The translations under genes and the position numbers were made by a program. Below are positions 48,887 to 63,409 of a DNA stretch of 64,000 bases, piece after piece (the first letter of the stretch is position 1; each line of letters opens with the position of its first letter). Under the pieces are notes generated by a model. The model saw nothing but the letters and a program-made list of their open reading frames with translations. It was not told the origin of the DNA and ran no database searches. The DNA comes from Rhyacophila brunnea. Lineage: Eukaryota; Arthropoda; Insecta; Trichoptera; Rhyacophilidae. The DNA lies in the NCBI GenBank assembly GCA_022495005.1, contig JAGYXB010002029.1:62001-126000 (forward strand), in the 5' to 3' direction.

Positions 48887-50760
48887 AACACCCCTCCTCT
48901 TCGCCTTTGCAACTTCTACTTGTGACATGCGCCTCCTGCTTAATTCTCCGCGGAGAAGAAGCGGCCGAGTGCCCCCCGGAGGGCGTCAGCCACGACGGTT
49001 CCGGCCATATTTCAAGCAAATATGTGAAGCGGCCCACGGAAGCCGGAGATTATTTGCGCGGAGACTTCGCGGTCATCACGACGCCCCTCAATAATCCTAT
49101 TACTATTAATATAAGTTTATGAACCTGGAGAAAACGGTGTCATTTCTAATTGGCTGGAATTCTGGCGATGGATTTTATTGTGAAACTTTATTGTGTAAGT
49201 GTCGATTTTGTAGCTGTCATTGCGAAAACATTGTGACTTATTGAAGTGAAACAAATTATGGCACGCGCAGTCGCGGTCTCACATCGATTTAATTCAATTG
49301 TGCCGCTGTGAAATAAAAATAATGTGCGAGGACTTTTAATCAATGAACCAATTTTAAATGAAAACTTTACAAAGTGAAAAGATATATAGGTGTACACTGA
49401 GATTTTCAAATATTATACATAGTAATATAATAACATATAGTGAATAATGGAAACTTCAATTATTATGTACTGTATCGTTTGTTCTGCGGAAGCTGCTCCT
49501 GTTTTTTTGTATATTGTTTTCGCCTTGTCTACGCTGAAGTTCACTCGGCTTAATATCATGTTATTATTTTGTCGACTGTAGCGCTTGTGTCTAATATTTT
49601 TTGTAACTTGTCGCTTTTATGGTATTCTCTCTCTCACGGTAAGATTGTTATCATGAACTGTAAAAAATCATGCGTAATGCACGTCCTTGTTTAAATTGCC
49701 ACGTCAATCGATACATTTTCAACTGTAATAATATGATCTCTGGGCGTATGAATGAATAATATGCTACTCTAATAGATTGTTACTCTCGTGTTTGTAGAGT
49801 TTGACTTCTTGAGTATGCGTACAAATCGAAAATATAGACCTTCTCTAAGCCATTTCGCATTACGGATTGATTTGTAATAAACATCACCTTATTATGGCCA
49901 TTATTTGTCAAAAAACAATCATTTAAACACTAATTCCACAAATTATTAAATAAATATTCAGGAATTGCCAAGATACGCCCTGTAACATGAATTGTATTGT
50001 TTTATTAACTGCTACAAACATTGATCGTTTCAAACACAAAATATGATTGACATATCATTTAAGCCAAGACATTTACATTGTTATGAAAATATATATAAAC
50101 TGCCGGTGGCAAGGTAGACAAACACCTTGTTTATCCGGATTTCTTTTTGATAATCAGTTATAAGAAAAAACACCTTTATCCCCAACTATTTAGATGGATC
50201 TCAAAAATGTCATACATCTGCCAAATTCTCTGTTACACATTTGTTTTGTTAACACATCGTATGGGAGACATCATAACATTAAATATACAGTCATGTCGAT
50301 AAAACTTTAAAATATTTATATTATCAATCATTGTTACAATTGAAAATGTTTTGGCGGTTTGGCACACTGGAAACGATGCATGAGCATTCTCACAGATGGC
50401 AGTCTTTACAAAAGCATTTTACTACTTTTAAATATACATAAATTTGTTTTTAAAATACTTTGTATGTACCCAAGTATTCATTGAAATCATGTCGTATAGT
50501 AAGGGTCTACACTTTACACTGTACAGTGATCCCTCGTGGTTTGCAAACATTTGTACAAAATGTATAATTTAAACGACCTGTGCCTAGTTGAAATGGGGTC
50601 ATCTTATTCAATGGAAAAAGATACGGTGGAAGAAATCATTGCTCTATTGAGAATGATTGTTTTGTGATGTACATAAGTGTCACAATTAGAATCAGAAGAT
50701 GAATAATTTATAATTATTGTATATTTTTTTCTTCAAATAAATGCATATGACTTTCTTGTA
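48887..50760 (+). other. Asator: 3' UTR of the long isoform, end uncertain
   Basis: Starts GC-rich (to about 49050), then AT-rich. AATAAA occurs at 49312-49317, 49875-49880, 49949-49954 and 50736-50741; I cannot choose between them without transcript data. No other gene is seen in the stretch. Confidence 0.5.
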
Positions 50761-51250
50761 TTTTCATTATATAAACTATAATATTAATCACCATCTGTGC
50801 ACAATAATACATACTAACTTTTAGGCAAATCACTGTGTCTTATATATCTGGGAACAGAACCCACGTAAATGACTAGGGATTGCTGTGTTTTTATCTCATT
50901 TTACATAGTAGCAATGGTATACTATGCCGAATGTAGGTTTCTTTTAGTTGTAACTATTAATATATTTTTTTTAAATGAATACCAAATTCATTGTGCATTT
51001 TTCAATATTACTGTGTTCAATACTCGTACACGTCACCTCGGACGCTCTCTAAAAACACGTTCATACTAATGTTTTTGTTAATTCTTATCTCTGCTAAACG
51101 TGATACAAATTAGCAGAATTAAAAATTACCATATTGCCAAGATACCGTATTTTCCTTGAAAATTTTGGAAAAGACTTTGATTTAATATAAGAAAACTACG
51201 TGTGTACTTACGTGAGTAATACACACGGTTAAACATGTAAACATGGACAC

Positions 51251-51330
51251 CTTTGGAATGGGTTTCGAAGATCAACATCATCAGCAGCAGAGCCACCGTG
51301 AGGGGTTTGGCCGCCGGTGTACAAAAAGAT
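51251..51330 (-). other. Possible isolated exon, minus strand
   Basis: Higher-GC 80-nt segment with acceptor-like ...CTATGGAAG and donor CAAAG|GTGTCC. One frame reads IFLYTGGQTPHGGSAADDVD LRNPFQ; another, longer 124-aa frame also spans it. No family recognised. Could mark a neighbouring gene on the opposite strand. Confidence 0.25.
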
Positions 51331-52604
51331 CTTCCATAGGTTAGAAATAATCTACTAACAAAAAACCCTGTGACATATGCAAGTTTAAAACTGGCTTTAA
51401 ATGTACATTTGCGTACAGAGATACCACGGAAAGCCATACTAACTGTCTTTGCAACCTCAGTCGCAATAAAATATCTTAAGTGTAACGCACATCTATGCAA
51501 TTCATAATTAATAATCGTAAATTACCAATTATTAACATCGCACATTACAATAATTCAAATTCAGCGTATATTTAGACTGATGTCATGTTAATACAGACGC
51601 ATTCGTTAAATGGTAATCATTGTCTTGAAGTTTTACATTCACTTATGTACACATACTTGTAAATAATAACTTATCTGAAATTATCGAGCCTTTGCAAACG
51701 GTGTGATCTTATTCCAGTAAAATTTAACTTTGAAACTAGCAATTTTATTTGCGTTCAAGCCAATAATATTAAATTAAAGAAGGCATCTTCTTTTTTACTT
51801 CTTATGACATTAAAACTGAAATATTTTGCAGCGTTGCCATATACATTTTGGAGTGTAATAGAAGTCAAGTTAGTAAGTATACTGGGTGTGGTGTCAATAC
51901 GGTGATAATTTGATTACATTAGGATTGATTACATGGGTAAAAGGTTCCTAGGATGGAAATATATTTGAACATGCGTAATGGTAAGATATTTGCAAAAGAG
52001 AGCGTTCGATGGACGTTAAACGCAGGTTGTGCTGTCAAACAGCTGATTGTGATGAAAATAATATCAGATTCGTGACTTGTAAAAAATAATCACGCGAATG
52101 TATGCCCGAAGTACAAAATAATATTATGTACGTATTGTGATTGTGATTTTATTTTTATTTAGCCGGTTACGACACGCGGGGGTGTCGATTCACATTTGCG
52201 GCTTATCGTTTATAGAACAACCGCCACTTTCGAATCGCTTCCCGCCATATCTCTCGTGAATCTGGAGCCTCTATCTCAGTCGTGATTTCAAATAATTATG
52301 TGTCGCCGTATTGTTTGACAATCAGATAGCCGATGGCAATATTAATTTAAGACATTTTAAAATTAACAATCGTTTTTAATTTATCGTATTTCTTTGGCAT
52401 GTTTGTTTCTCAATTTTTTCATAGTCTTTATATTGTATTGCGTAATAGTTATATATCGAAAAGCTCACGACTCGGTCACAGATATCTCTCTAACGCTATT
52501 AGGTTATGTTATTTTAATAAGACTGAGGACAGCTCTCATGTGAATTCGTTTACTGATACTTCTTAAATATATATATTGAACTGTCCATAATAATGAGATA
52601 ATAC

Positions 52605-53027
52605 CCCGTTTACACGTGCATAGATTTACTGTTGGCAGTAGGTATTATCGCGGCCGTAACAAGAAAATGTATGGGTAAACATGTATTATCCTGCAGTTGC
52701 AAGCTTGCATACCGTGAATCAAAAAATTTGGAAGCTTCTGAATTTTCATGCGACAGTAGGGATTTTTTCGATTTACACGATTTGCGATTTGCGCAGTAGA
52801 ACGACAGTGGCGAACCTGCCAGCAAAAAACGAACTATACTCATTTTGAGGTTAACCGAATTTCACTACCTGTCAATAAATAACACCATAAAATGACAACA
52901 TCGCGTCTCGCTTACTCTTGAAGATTGGAGAGATAGTCAGCACTTTTACGTGTCAGCAGTTATTGTCACGATAGCTTAAAATACGCACTATTGCTGCCAG
53001 TAAATCCATGCACGTGTACAGGCGCGC
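52605..53027. mobile_element. MITE with TTTACACGTGCATRGATTTACTG ends
   Basis: The left end near 52609 (GTTTACACGTGCATAGATTTACTG) and right end near 52995-53020 are inverted with few mismatches. About 0.42 kb. Harbinger is my guess; the target duplication is not clear. The 77-aa minus frame inside is a shadow. Confidence 0.5.
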
Positions 53028-53029
53028 TA

Positions 53030-55590
53030 TTATTCTTTTTTCTGATGACTAAAACATAATTAAATTCAATATTAACCCTTTAAACCCTATAGTCCAGTAA
53101 ACAAGCCAATGTAGTGATATCTATAATCTGCTGGTTTACCATCATAACTTACTGACTAGTATAGCCTGTGAGTTGAAGAGTGAAACACTTGCATCACGTT
53201 CTCACCCAATTTGTTATTTTTGCATTTCGACTGGCTGTTTAGTTGCGTTAGAGGAGAAATCATTAATTCTGAACCGCCGGTTATCGATGGAAATGAAATT
53301 TTTTTTCACATTAGTTTTTAACCATTATTTGATTCGGGTGAATGTTTGCCACTGTATTTAATAATTTTAAACTTTCCAATAGTGACATAATAGACTTCGA
53401 TACATTTTTCATTCTGAAAAACAATTCTATTTTGAAGTTGAGTCAATAGGAAAAAAATCTAAGAAAGATGATGTCTTAGGCTTTAAAGGGTTATTAAATA
53501 CATTCAGACAGTTAATTTTTAAAAATTCTATTTGTCATAATTATAATCATTTTAGTTTTAAATCAAATAAATCTGAGAGAGAAAATATATCAGCGAAAAA
53601 ATCACACGTTTATGTGTTTATTTACGCAAAGAATATTAAATTTAATAATTTTATAATATTTGTACCTTTATTTTGCTCATTTAGATTGTAAAATTATATG
53701 TAGATAATTAAAACTCTATTGTGAATTCTTGGGTTTTTTGCGCGCGGCTTTAATTGAAATTGCATTATTCAATATTCATATAAAATATACCTATTTAATT
53801 ATTTACGATGCACAAAAATATCGCTCCGATTATTCAGATTTCCGATGTCTGCTTATAACACGAGGCCAACAGACATGAGGAAATTAACTAATTTTTTTGC
53901 CATAGTTTATTATAATGTCTACATCTCGTTCTTTGATAGTTGGTTTGTCTTTCATCCGCAGACAAGAGAGCGAAAGGAAGGCCTGATTAAAATTTCTGCA
54001 CTTAATGATCTCCGTTGATGCAAATAAAAGATTTATCGGAAGGCATAATATCCTTTCATCGATCTTTGTTTGAGACTATTTTTTCGCATCGGTATTTGCT
54101 GTAAAACTCTTGCGTTAATCAATTTATCTTCAGTTACGCTGAGCCTTATTGTAATATGTCTTTCCTACTTCATTATTTATAATATCGTAGATTGCTGAAA
54201 GTTTTAATAATACATACTGAGAACTTTTATTTTTTATATATGATAGAATGAGAAAGTTTCTCACGACCCTGTCAATAAAATTTTATAGAAGATGTCAGTA
54301 TGGAGTACCTACGTGGATACAGCATCACTTAAAGTGACAGTATTGTACACGGTTGTAACGTATGAGTGGACAGATTCACAAATTTCTTAAAATAATCTGC
54401 GATATTGAAAAAAATATATGAAAGTTAAGCAAAAAAAATACCTTCAGTCTACTAATCTTCATACAAACTGACTCGAGTATTTCAGCTGTCAGAGAGACGA
54501 CAAAATGGCACTTATGACAAACTGGAACTTCCTTTACAGAAGGCTCCATCTGATAGAAGAAGGGTTTATTGTGAAAGTAACATCTTTGCCAGTGGATTTT
54601 TCTCTTTGTTTAGTCCTGAATGAATCTGGAATTGAAATAAAAAGGTTTTTTTGTGCAGTCTGCGCTGTACAATTTGACGTGTGTGAACATTATAATAATA
54701 TCACCATGACAAGTTTAGTATGCATCATAAGATATTGAATGATTTGCTTAATTAATTGACATATCTATAGTTATTAAATTTTGTCTTATTAGATGTTACA
54801 CTGCATTTGCGAATACATACTATGAAAAGCTAGTTTTCTTAGGATATTTTGAATTCTGTCATTCCTGAGTGCGTAGCTATTTAGCGCCGGCTTCATTCTC
54901 TTATCGATTGTATCGGCCGCTAAAAAATCTTTTATTTGAATCAATCGAATAATTTTAATAAAATTAAGCTCACCCGTATCGACTTAACACAATATTTATT
55001 AATCGATTCGTTTAAGACACCGCTTTCAAAAGTAATAATTGTAAATTTATCTTATGTACCGATAACCTTAGGATTTATGTGTAACTTCTTAGTCTTCGGT
55101 TTTCTTTTTTTTTAATAGGGAAATTATAAATATTAAACATGAATGTATAATATATATATGGCGAATGGATATTACTATCAACAGATGCCGCTCGGTGGAG
55201 CTCTATTTCAAATAAATTATACGAGTCTCACTTCTAACTCTCATGCACATACGGACGCTTAGAAATGGAGGAAAAAAACAGATAATATAATTCTTATTTC
55301 GTTAACTGACAAATTATAAATCCTCTATTAATGTTGTTATCAGAAAATAGAGAAGATAATAAAATTAACACCACAACAAATTACTTATATACATTTTATC
55401 TTTAATGAAAAAATAATATTTTGCAGTTATGAATTGTAAATTATTGGTTAGAGATTTAAAAAAAAGCGTACAAAATTTAATAATAAAAATCATTCATTCA
55501 TTTAATATTTCAATTTTCTTTTATATCTATGAAATATTAAGACAAAGTCTATGATTTCAATGATTTTAATACTTAATTGTTATTATTTCA
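53030..55590. other. No gene recognised downstream of the kinase
   Basis: AT-rich. 53820-54160 and 54880-55100 have balanced, non-repetitive sequence without long frames, so conserved non-coding elements are possible. A 77-aa + frame (54505-54738) shows no family. Confidence 0.35.
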
Positions 55591-55595
55591 TTGTA

Positions 55596-55734
55596 CAGTA
55601 AAAACTTGAATATCCAGATTTCATTACGAACATCATTAGTTTCTTATAAGTATTAGAAAAAGACACATGGGATGAATGATGAATGTTTTTGATTGTTTTC
55701 TCCCCAATCAGTCAGGATAATCAAGGTTCTACTG
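55596..55734. mobile_element. pogo/Tigger-like MITE
   Basis: CAGTAAAAACTTGAATATCC and ...GGATAATCAAGGTTCTACTG ends, with TA on both sides (55594-55595, 55735-55736). 139 bp. Single ends with the same CAGTA-AACCTC pattern occur at 36174, 42242 and 43829. Confidence 0.6.
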
Positions 55735-55739
55735 TATTC

Positions 55740-58700
55740 TATTATTTGATTTTGTTGCTGCTGAAACTTTTTTCTGTTAATATATATTATAAAAATCGTG
55801 AATATATTTAATATTCCGACACATTTGACTCTCTTTTCCTAGAATAATTGTTATTTTGAAATTTTTTCTCCGCCAGAATGAGCTGTGCTCGCATATTATA
55901 TTATACCTCTATGTTGTGAAATTAAAAAAAATGCACCGCTATCGACTGTAAATCAAAACGAAATGCCAATGTTGTAAACAATTTACTATGTTGCGGAACA
56001 CAACTGTCCATCATGAGTGAGATGCGAATATGTACAGTCAGCATGATAGTCTTAATAATTATATAGAGAAACAGTCTAGTCATATTTTGAAAATTTGATT
56101 TTCAAAACCAAACGTCGGGAGATATCGGCTTCGGTCTAATAAAATAATAAAAAAAACTAAATAAAAATAAAAAAATGGCCGTGTTTTGCATTTGCGGGTC
56201 AATTGAAACCTTTCCCTCATTTAGTTTGTCCGAGATAAATCCGCTCCGACCCGCGAGTACGTCGTCCAAATTGTTATTGTCACCGGTCCGGCGAGATCGG
56301 CGGCTGTTTTAATTTTGGATGTCGCTAATATTTGATGTATGCGCAAAATGACGAGGCTTATACGCGATGAATGAGTTGTGACAATGAGCACGTCAGATTT
56401 GATATCCTCCTTCCGCCTCGGCCGGTGAAATGGACTCGTGCCATAGTCGCCGATTTAATATTGCTCACGGCGGAATCCATTTTACCGGCCGGGTTGGATT
56501 TTTTTTATATATGCTTTGAATGCAAATTTTTATCATGCGAAAAAATATTAGAAATATTTTAATTGTACCTATTGTAAACGATATGACAGCCTGTTAGATA
56601 AGTAAAGTTCATATTTAATTAAATAAAATGGCACACAAAGAAATAATAATGAAAAGGGGGAACGTACTTTAATTAATATTGTAATAATTGTATTTTTCAC
56701 CTTTCCCCAAATGCAAACGGCAACTTTGTTACTAAAAATATCCAATAATAATGACATAACACTTTTAAGGTAACTATTTTAAATAAATGATATGTTTTAA
56801 GATTGAAAACCTCTGCTTGAATGGTTTTAATGCAATTTATTACTTATTTGTATTTCTTAAATGCCTATTTTAACAATAGAGTACCTACTTTTTATTTTAA
56901 TAGTATGTACAAAGTTTTCATATGGCATTTTAAGAAAATAAAACATCTGAATATGTACTCACATTTCCAATACTCTAATTCTAATATTGATACTCAATAG
57001 GTGCTTACTCCTTTCCAGTAGATATCCACCTCTTAATAAAAGCTTTCAAATACACAACTACTAAATTTCAATATACTTATGCTTTTTTTTCTACATTTTC
57101 GCACACAAAATAATGACGAAGCTTGTCTGTGCATCATGCACGATAAGCGAAGATAGATTATGTCAGTGTATCCCTAAGCTATCTATCCTAGAAGGAATCG
57201 GTGTAATATGTTATGTCATGTAGTACAGGTTGCGTGTTTGTTGCGCGGGAAAGGTGAGGAGTTGTGACGATACAGTTATCGTCAACGGTACTGAAATATT
57301 GTAAGCCCTTCACTGCTGGTCAACCTAAAATAACCTTAGCTAAATTATAATTGAAACAAAAAAAGAAGACAGACAAACAATGTGTTGTTGTATTAATTAA
57401 TTGTAAGAAGTCAGCCGGAAGGAGCCGTTTCAAAACAACTGAATGATCTGATCTAACGACACTATTGGATTGTAATATTTATTATATAATAATTGTAAAA
57501 CTATAGATGATTATATTGCTTTAATATATGATTGTTTTTCATTTGAATTATTATTTTTATTTATAATTCCGCCTCTCCCGTCTCTCCCCGTCCTCAAATA
57601 TCTCCGTTGATGTCAAAGGAGTCAAGCCACAAATTTGGTGAAAATAAGTAAGTACATAAAAGCATTTTCCAACCATCAAAGATGCAGTGGTCAATGGATT
57701 TGAGCCATAAAACTCTTGACTAACAGAAGTGTGCCAACTGTAATTCAGTGGTCAATAGATATAACACACATAACTTCTAAAATATTATTTGTTTTAGTTA
57801 TTCATTCGAAATAGGTAATAAAAAGATAACTTCATAAAGTACATTCTATTTTCAAAGTTTCAACATTCTATCTTCAAAAACAAAAAAGTTCAACCCAAAA
57901 ATGTTACTACATAATGTAATTTAATAAAATGCAAAATTTTTTTAGTACTTTAGTACTTCCACTTTAAATAAATAAATCTGGACCGGTTTCGTCCGCCTCA
58001 GAAGGATTTTTCAACTGAATAATCTTTATAAAACGCATTTATCAAAACAAATTCAACAGATGTTGAATTATCCATCTAATAATACTTTGTCAATAACAAT
58101 TTAATTAAAATTAATGAAATTTGATATTAATATTTCATACTACATCACTAAACCAAATATTCTAAATTATTAACATAAAACAAAATATGAAGCAATAAAC
58201 ACATCTGAATATATCGCCAAACAAATATTTAGGATTAACCAATATTTAATAACACAAAACATTTGATTAAATAAAATTTACAATAAAATGTACTTATACA
58301 ATATTACCACTTGATGGACAAACGAATATAAAGGAAAATATGAGTCATAAGCGCCCGAAATGGAAAATTTTATGAACCGGAGCGTTTGATAATTTAATGA
58401 AAATAACATATTATAATATTATAAGTATCTAACTTTTGTATTTTATAAAAATAATTGTGTTAGATTTTTGTTATAATTATGGTCTATCTAGTTCAGACGG
58501 TTTATATATTTTTTCCACGAGACAGCGATAATTTTGGGGATTCACGTTGACAGCTGTTTCGGGTTATAAATCCATCTTCAGAACGGTTGACTATAACCGA
58601 CATCTGACAAAATCTGGAAGTCGAATTCAGTTTTAATTACCTACAATATAATATATATTTTAAGATAAGCAAGATAATCCTTCGGCTACAGCTGATGAAT

Positions 58701-59216
58701 TGAGAGAAAAAAAAACAATGATGTCATAGATCAGAAGTAAAACAGTTTGTAGTAGTTAGCTTCACGTGTCGCAAGAGAATGGTGATAAACTGATAATACA
58801 CTTCACAGTGTTGCCATCATTTGTCACCGAATTATAGTACGTACGATGTGAAATTATGGTATTTCCGCAAAAAATATAGTACGTCTTGTCATATTCTGTT
58901 GAAAATGTATATAATTTTTGTTTTTCACCAAAAAACTAACGGAGAATTGGAGAAATTCGAGGTCTTTTTTATTTAGATACCTCTTCTGATCAAAAATGCT
59001 TACCGGCGAATTCAATAAATTTAATTTTAAACCAAAGTCAAAGGTTTTTATTACCTCTTTTTTTTCTTGGTTTACCAAATTTGGTTCTATTGCAAAGTAC
59101 TTTGCACGAATGTATAGTACGGAAATATCTAAATTTGTATAGTACGCGGATCAAAATTATAGTACAAATACTATAATTATAGTATGGTTGGCAGCACTGA
59201 AACTTTATTTATTTGA
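55740..59216. other. No gene recognised; one moderate-GC block
   Basis: 56215-56500 is unusually rich in CG words (GGTCCGGCGAGATCGGCGGC, GCCGGTGAAATGG...ACCGGCCGGGTTGG), not repeated elsewhere in the window; possible regulatory element. The rest is AT-rich with short frames only. Confidence 0.35.
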
Positions 59217-59224
59217 CCATAGAC

Positions 59225-60090
59225 CAGTGGTCTCCAACCTTTATGTTACTAATTTAAAAAAAATCTAATCTTGGCGCCTCCCCCCCTTTATTTCATTAAA
59301 TAATACAGACACTTTTTTAACACACAAGTTTTTATACTTACTTATATTAAATTCATTTTTTAATTAATTTTTTTTTCATGCGACGAATGAGCTTGTTTAT
59401 TACCACAATCAATTTTAATAGAAGTCAACCAAATTCATTATCGTTCATTGACAAAAATTAATGGATTCTATCATGGGCTCCACATACTGAATAGGGCCCA
59501 CAGGCCAGGATCTTTCACCCATATATTTAAAATATTTAATAGCCCTGAAACAAAGCAGCACCGCAGGCGACTTTTTTTACTATTAATAAAATAATATGAA
59601 AAATGCATTAGCAAACTAACCAAGAACTCAGAAAATAGATTTTTGTTTGCTTCAATATATCTGGCGTAGAAATCATTTAAAAGTGGAGACATGTATTATT
59701 GTTATATTATATTAAAGAAATCACGTCAAAAACAATTAAAAAAAACAATATCACACCCTGCCTGCACGCTTCAGTTGACACTTTAGCTACGAGTGACATT
59801 TAAATTTGAGGTTATTGTTTTCATGCAACCAGCGGTCGTTTTGTGCATTACCGAAACAGAGCGTTTGCAAAAGCACCATTTTTAAATTTCTCCGCTCCGA
59901 ATATTTCTTAATAGGATTTAAATATATGTATTATATTTTAAAATAAACATTCATGCACTGAATTTTCACTGTTACGTTAAGATATGAAGTTTTATTTATT
60001 TGTAGATATTATGGTATAAAAATTAATTTATTAAAAAATTTTGGCGCCTCCCCTGGCAATAGATCGCGCCTCCCAGGTTGGAAACCGCTG
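59225..60090. mobile_element. hAT MITE with perfect 8-bp duplication CCATAGAC
   Basis: Starts CAGTGGTCTCCAACCTTTAT, ends ...CCCAGGTTGGAAACCGCTG. CCATAGAC at 59217-59224 and 60091-60098. GGCGCCTCCCC near both ends. A GGGCCC-type repeat fragment (about 59475) sits inside. 866 bp, no transposase. Confidence 0.85.
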
Positions 60091-60099
60091 CCATAGACA

Positions 60100-61900
60100 A
60101 TAAAATAAATGTATGGTTGATGAGTGAATAGTAATCTATTGTGTGGCTATATTATATACATAATAATAATATTAATCCAACAACTTTTTCAAAAATCATT
60201 TTTTTAATTAATTGTCATTATTACTAATATTATAACAGAAAAAATGTTTTCAAATTACAATTATATTATAGGTAGTAAACACACAAACACAAATTTTAAT
60301 GGCAATTCTGGTTTATGACTTAATGAGGAGCAAGCTAATTAATGCAAGAAATACAAATCCCCATTAATGTCGTCAAATATTACCGATATTGAATGCATGT
60401 TGCATTTACGTGACAGATACGAATGCATATTATGTATACAGACGTAAATATTGGATCTAGGACAACTGGGTACTACGTAATAGAATGAAATTAGAAAATA
60501 AATAGATGTTCGTGAATTTTATGTAGGTACTTTAAAAATAATATACATATTCAATATTAATTATTGTAACTATTATATTATTATTTAATACTTAGTGAGA
60601 ATTTAAATATGCACACGTAAATAATGATTTAATTGTGCATATGTTTAAGTACCAACGAGAAGAGAGTTCTTTTATTTTTATATGAAGCGTTAGGCATAAT
60701 AATTCTCAATCCACAATAAATAAAACATGAATCAATTAAAACTATTAAGTAGTAGATAGAAACTTATTAAACTTCCTCGTCTTATTTCTTTATTAAGTTA
60801 GCAAAAACACAATTTTGTGCGGCCCGTAAGCTATGGGTTAAGGGCCCACATGCCCAACGAAGGTCTTAATGGAGTTTTATGGTATTTTCAGAGCATAAGC
60901 CTGGACATTCCTTAAATGTTGTAGATAATCTATTTATATAATTTTGAAACCTTATTATCCTTTATATTTATTTTAAACATTTGATGACTGCATAAAGTAT
61001 TTTTATTAGATAAAATAGTAGTTATTATTTTAAACCTCTCGATCTAATGTTTTAGAATATTCAGTCATATTTCAGTACATCCATGTGTGGTGGTGTTACG
61101 ATATTTTAGTTTTATTAATTTTTAAACGCATTTATAAAACCATTAGGAAAATTTATGTTGACATTATTACAGTGAAATATTTACGATAAAAAATTATATT
61201 TATAATCTCTGTGATCCCAAATTTGACAAGAATTAGGCATTTTATTATTCAAAAAATGGGTAAGATTTACCACATTTGAAAATAATTCTAAAGATACTGA
61301 TTATAAGCTATGTCTTTGATCATTAAAATGTGATAAAATATCCTACGAATAATGATTGTTTTATAATAATAATAATTATTGACCTAAGAATAAAGCAGTA
61401 TTTTTGAAATACGCCATTTCTATTGGCATTTCCCAGTAGTTAAGTTACAACATACGGCTGTAGCCATAAGTTGACAAACGATAACTGACGTAGTTGACAT
61501 CTTGTGTGTGATAGGTATCTGGCGTGGCTCCATAGTCCAATGACCATCTCTGCCCTACATTTTGTGTTTCTCAAGTTAAATAAACTTGCAAAGTTTGGTA
61601 GGTATAACCTACTCTGAAACTTGGGATGTTGTATAATAGTATGAATGGATTCCCTAAGTAGACAAGCCATATTATATATTTTAAGTGTTGATTTAGGGTG
61701 ATTGCGGTGCATTGTACCTATTTGTTAAATTTTATTTACCCAATTTTCTTATATCATCAAAATTATAAAAAAATTACTAGTAATTTAGTATCACCATACT
61801 TTCAGTGAAAATGTAATAATACTAGGTATCGATTTAAAAGGACGTAAATTATTGGGTCGCTTATATCAAGAGGATGTTTGCCAAAATCTTTCCCAGAACA
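60100..61900. other. No gene recognised
   Basis: AT-rich. A GGCCC repeat fragment near 60820-60870. A 90-aa minus frame (61440-61712) has no recognisable motif. Confidence 0.4.
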
Positions 61901-61924
61901 CTGAGTAGCGTAATGCCTTGGTAA

Positions 61925-62373
61925 TTGTCGCAGCTAAGAGGGTCACTTTTTTTTAAATGCCGCCTATTCGACGCTTGTATTCTGAGGGTGCTGCTTTACG
62001 GTTGCGAATCATGGCACCTTACGAAGGCTCAGAGCAACAGTATACTGAGCTTCGCAAACAGATGTTTGCGACAGATACTGGTAACGAGGAGATACGAGAA
62101 CGCACCAAGCAGCCTGTCATCATGCTGAGAATGAAGAGGCGACGTTGGACCTGGCTCAGCCACGTGCTGCGGATGCCAGAAGAGAACGTCAACCTGGCTT
62201 GCCTGTTTTTCAAGCCGACCGGATTCCGGCGTCCTGGAAGGCAGCTAAATACTATCTATAGAGTGTATATCGCGGAGCTACGGGATGCTGGTATGACCTG
62301 GAACGATGCAAGAAGACTGGCGAGCGACAGGGATTTTTGGAGGCGCCGCGTGGTGTCCATATGCTCCAACTAA
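61925..62373 (+). pseudogene. Non-LTR retrotransposon ORF, C-terminal relic
   Basis: Frame 1 carries ILRVLLYGCESWHLTKAQ and FANRCLRQILVTRRYENAP, then the reading moves to another frame (about 62085-62100) with WTWLSHVLRMPEENV and a final DRDFWRRRVVSICSN stop at 62371-62373. This is the end of a LINE polyprotein after the RT domain. Truncated at 5' and frameshifted. Confidence 0.8.
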
Positions 62374-62999
62374 GGGGCGGATATGCACGAAGAAGATAGA
62401 TTAAAAAACTTTCAAAACTTAAAGAGAGCCATTTTGAAAACACTAAGTTGTACTAGATACCTACCTACATATATGATTTAGTATTATATCGTCACTGTTC
62501 TGGCAGAAGACACTAATTCGAAAAAATGAAATATTGAGTTAGTACCAAAATGTTCCTTATTTCAAACTTTACCGTCTGGAAACCTTCTTAATAAACAGTC
62601 TTTATTTTAAAGTCATCCTTTTTACGATTACTTAATAAACTCACATGATAGACCATTATTTCAAATATTTTAACAACTTCAAAGTCAAATTACTCAAAAC
62701 TAGTATTCTCCAGTTAGTGTGTTCTGCCAGAACAGAGACGATATTATATTCATCAGTCTTATCAAGTGGTATTTGAAATTCAGAATACATGGTGATTTTT
62801 GATATTGTTGTCGAAATACAAAATAGGTAATCCATAAATTATCTGGTGTCCTTATGACGTTTCCTACAAGCTTATTTTAGAATGCGTCCAGTATAACTTT
62901 CTTCAATGTGTTTATTAACTATTATCCTTTCAATACTCGTCAAATAATTATTTTTCGACTGCCTTTCTACAAGGCATGCTTGTTTTCTCTATCTTGAAT

Positions 63000-63404
63000 C
63001 TTGTAGGTCACTTCTGCTTATGAGGCATTTTTGCCTGTTATCGCGAGAGATGGTTTCCAGTCCTGGTATCTTAAAGAATTTGAATTTACATGCACCTGTC
63101 AATTACTTACGTGGTCACACCCATGGTCTTTTCTGGGTCGGAACCGTTTCCTCGTGTCAAGCATACCAGGCACTATTAGCGAGGTGTGCAAGACTAGTCA
63201 ATGCACTCCCCAAAGACAGACATTTCCAGTGATGTGCTATGTATTTTGTTTTCGAAATTTTATTTTTCTGTATAAAATTGTACTTAGTATTTTTTTTTTA
63301 AATATCTTCTCTTTATATTTGATGTAAATCTCATGTTGTGAACGTCTTGAATTTAGATTTGTTATGTTCACCATGTTGTTTTCTTAAATAAATAAATAAA
63401 TAAA
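63000..63404 (+). mobile_element. Non-LTR retrotransposon 3' end
   Basis: Ends ATGTTGTGAACGTCTTGAAT ... TTCTTAAATAAATAAATAAATAAA, matching the tail at 2945-3014. The upstream 70-98 aa frames are probably remains of its coding end. Confidence 0.45.
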
Positions 63405-63409
63405 GGAAT

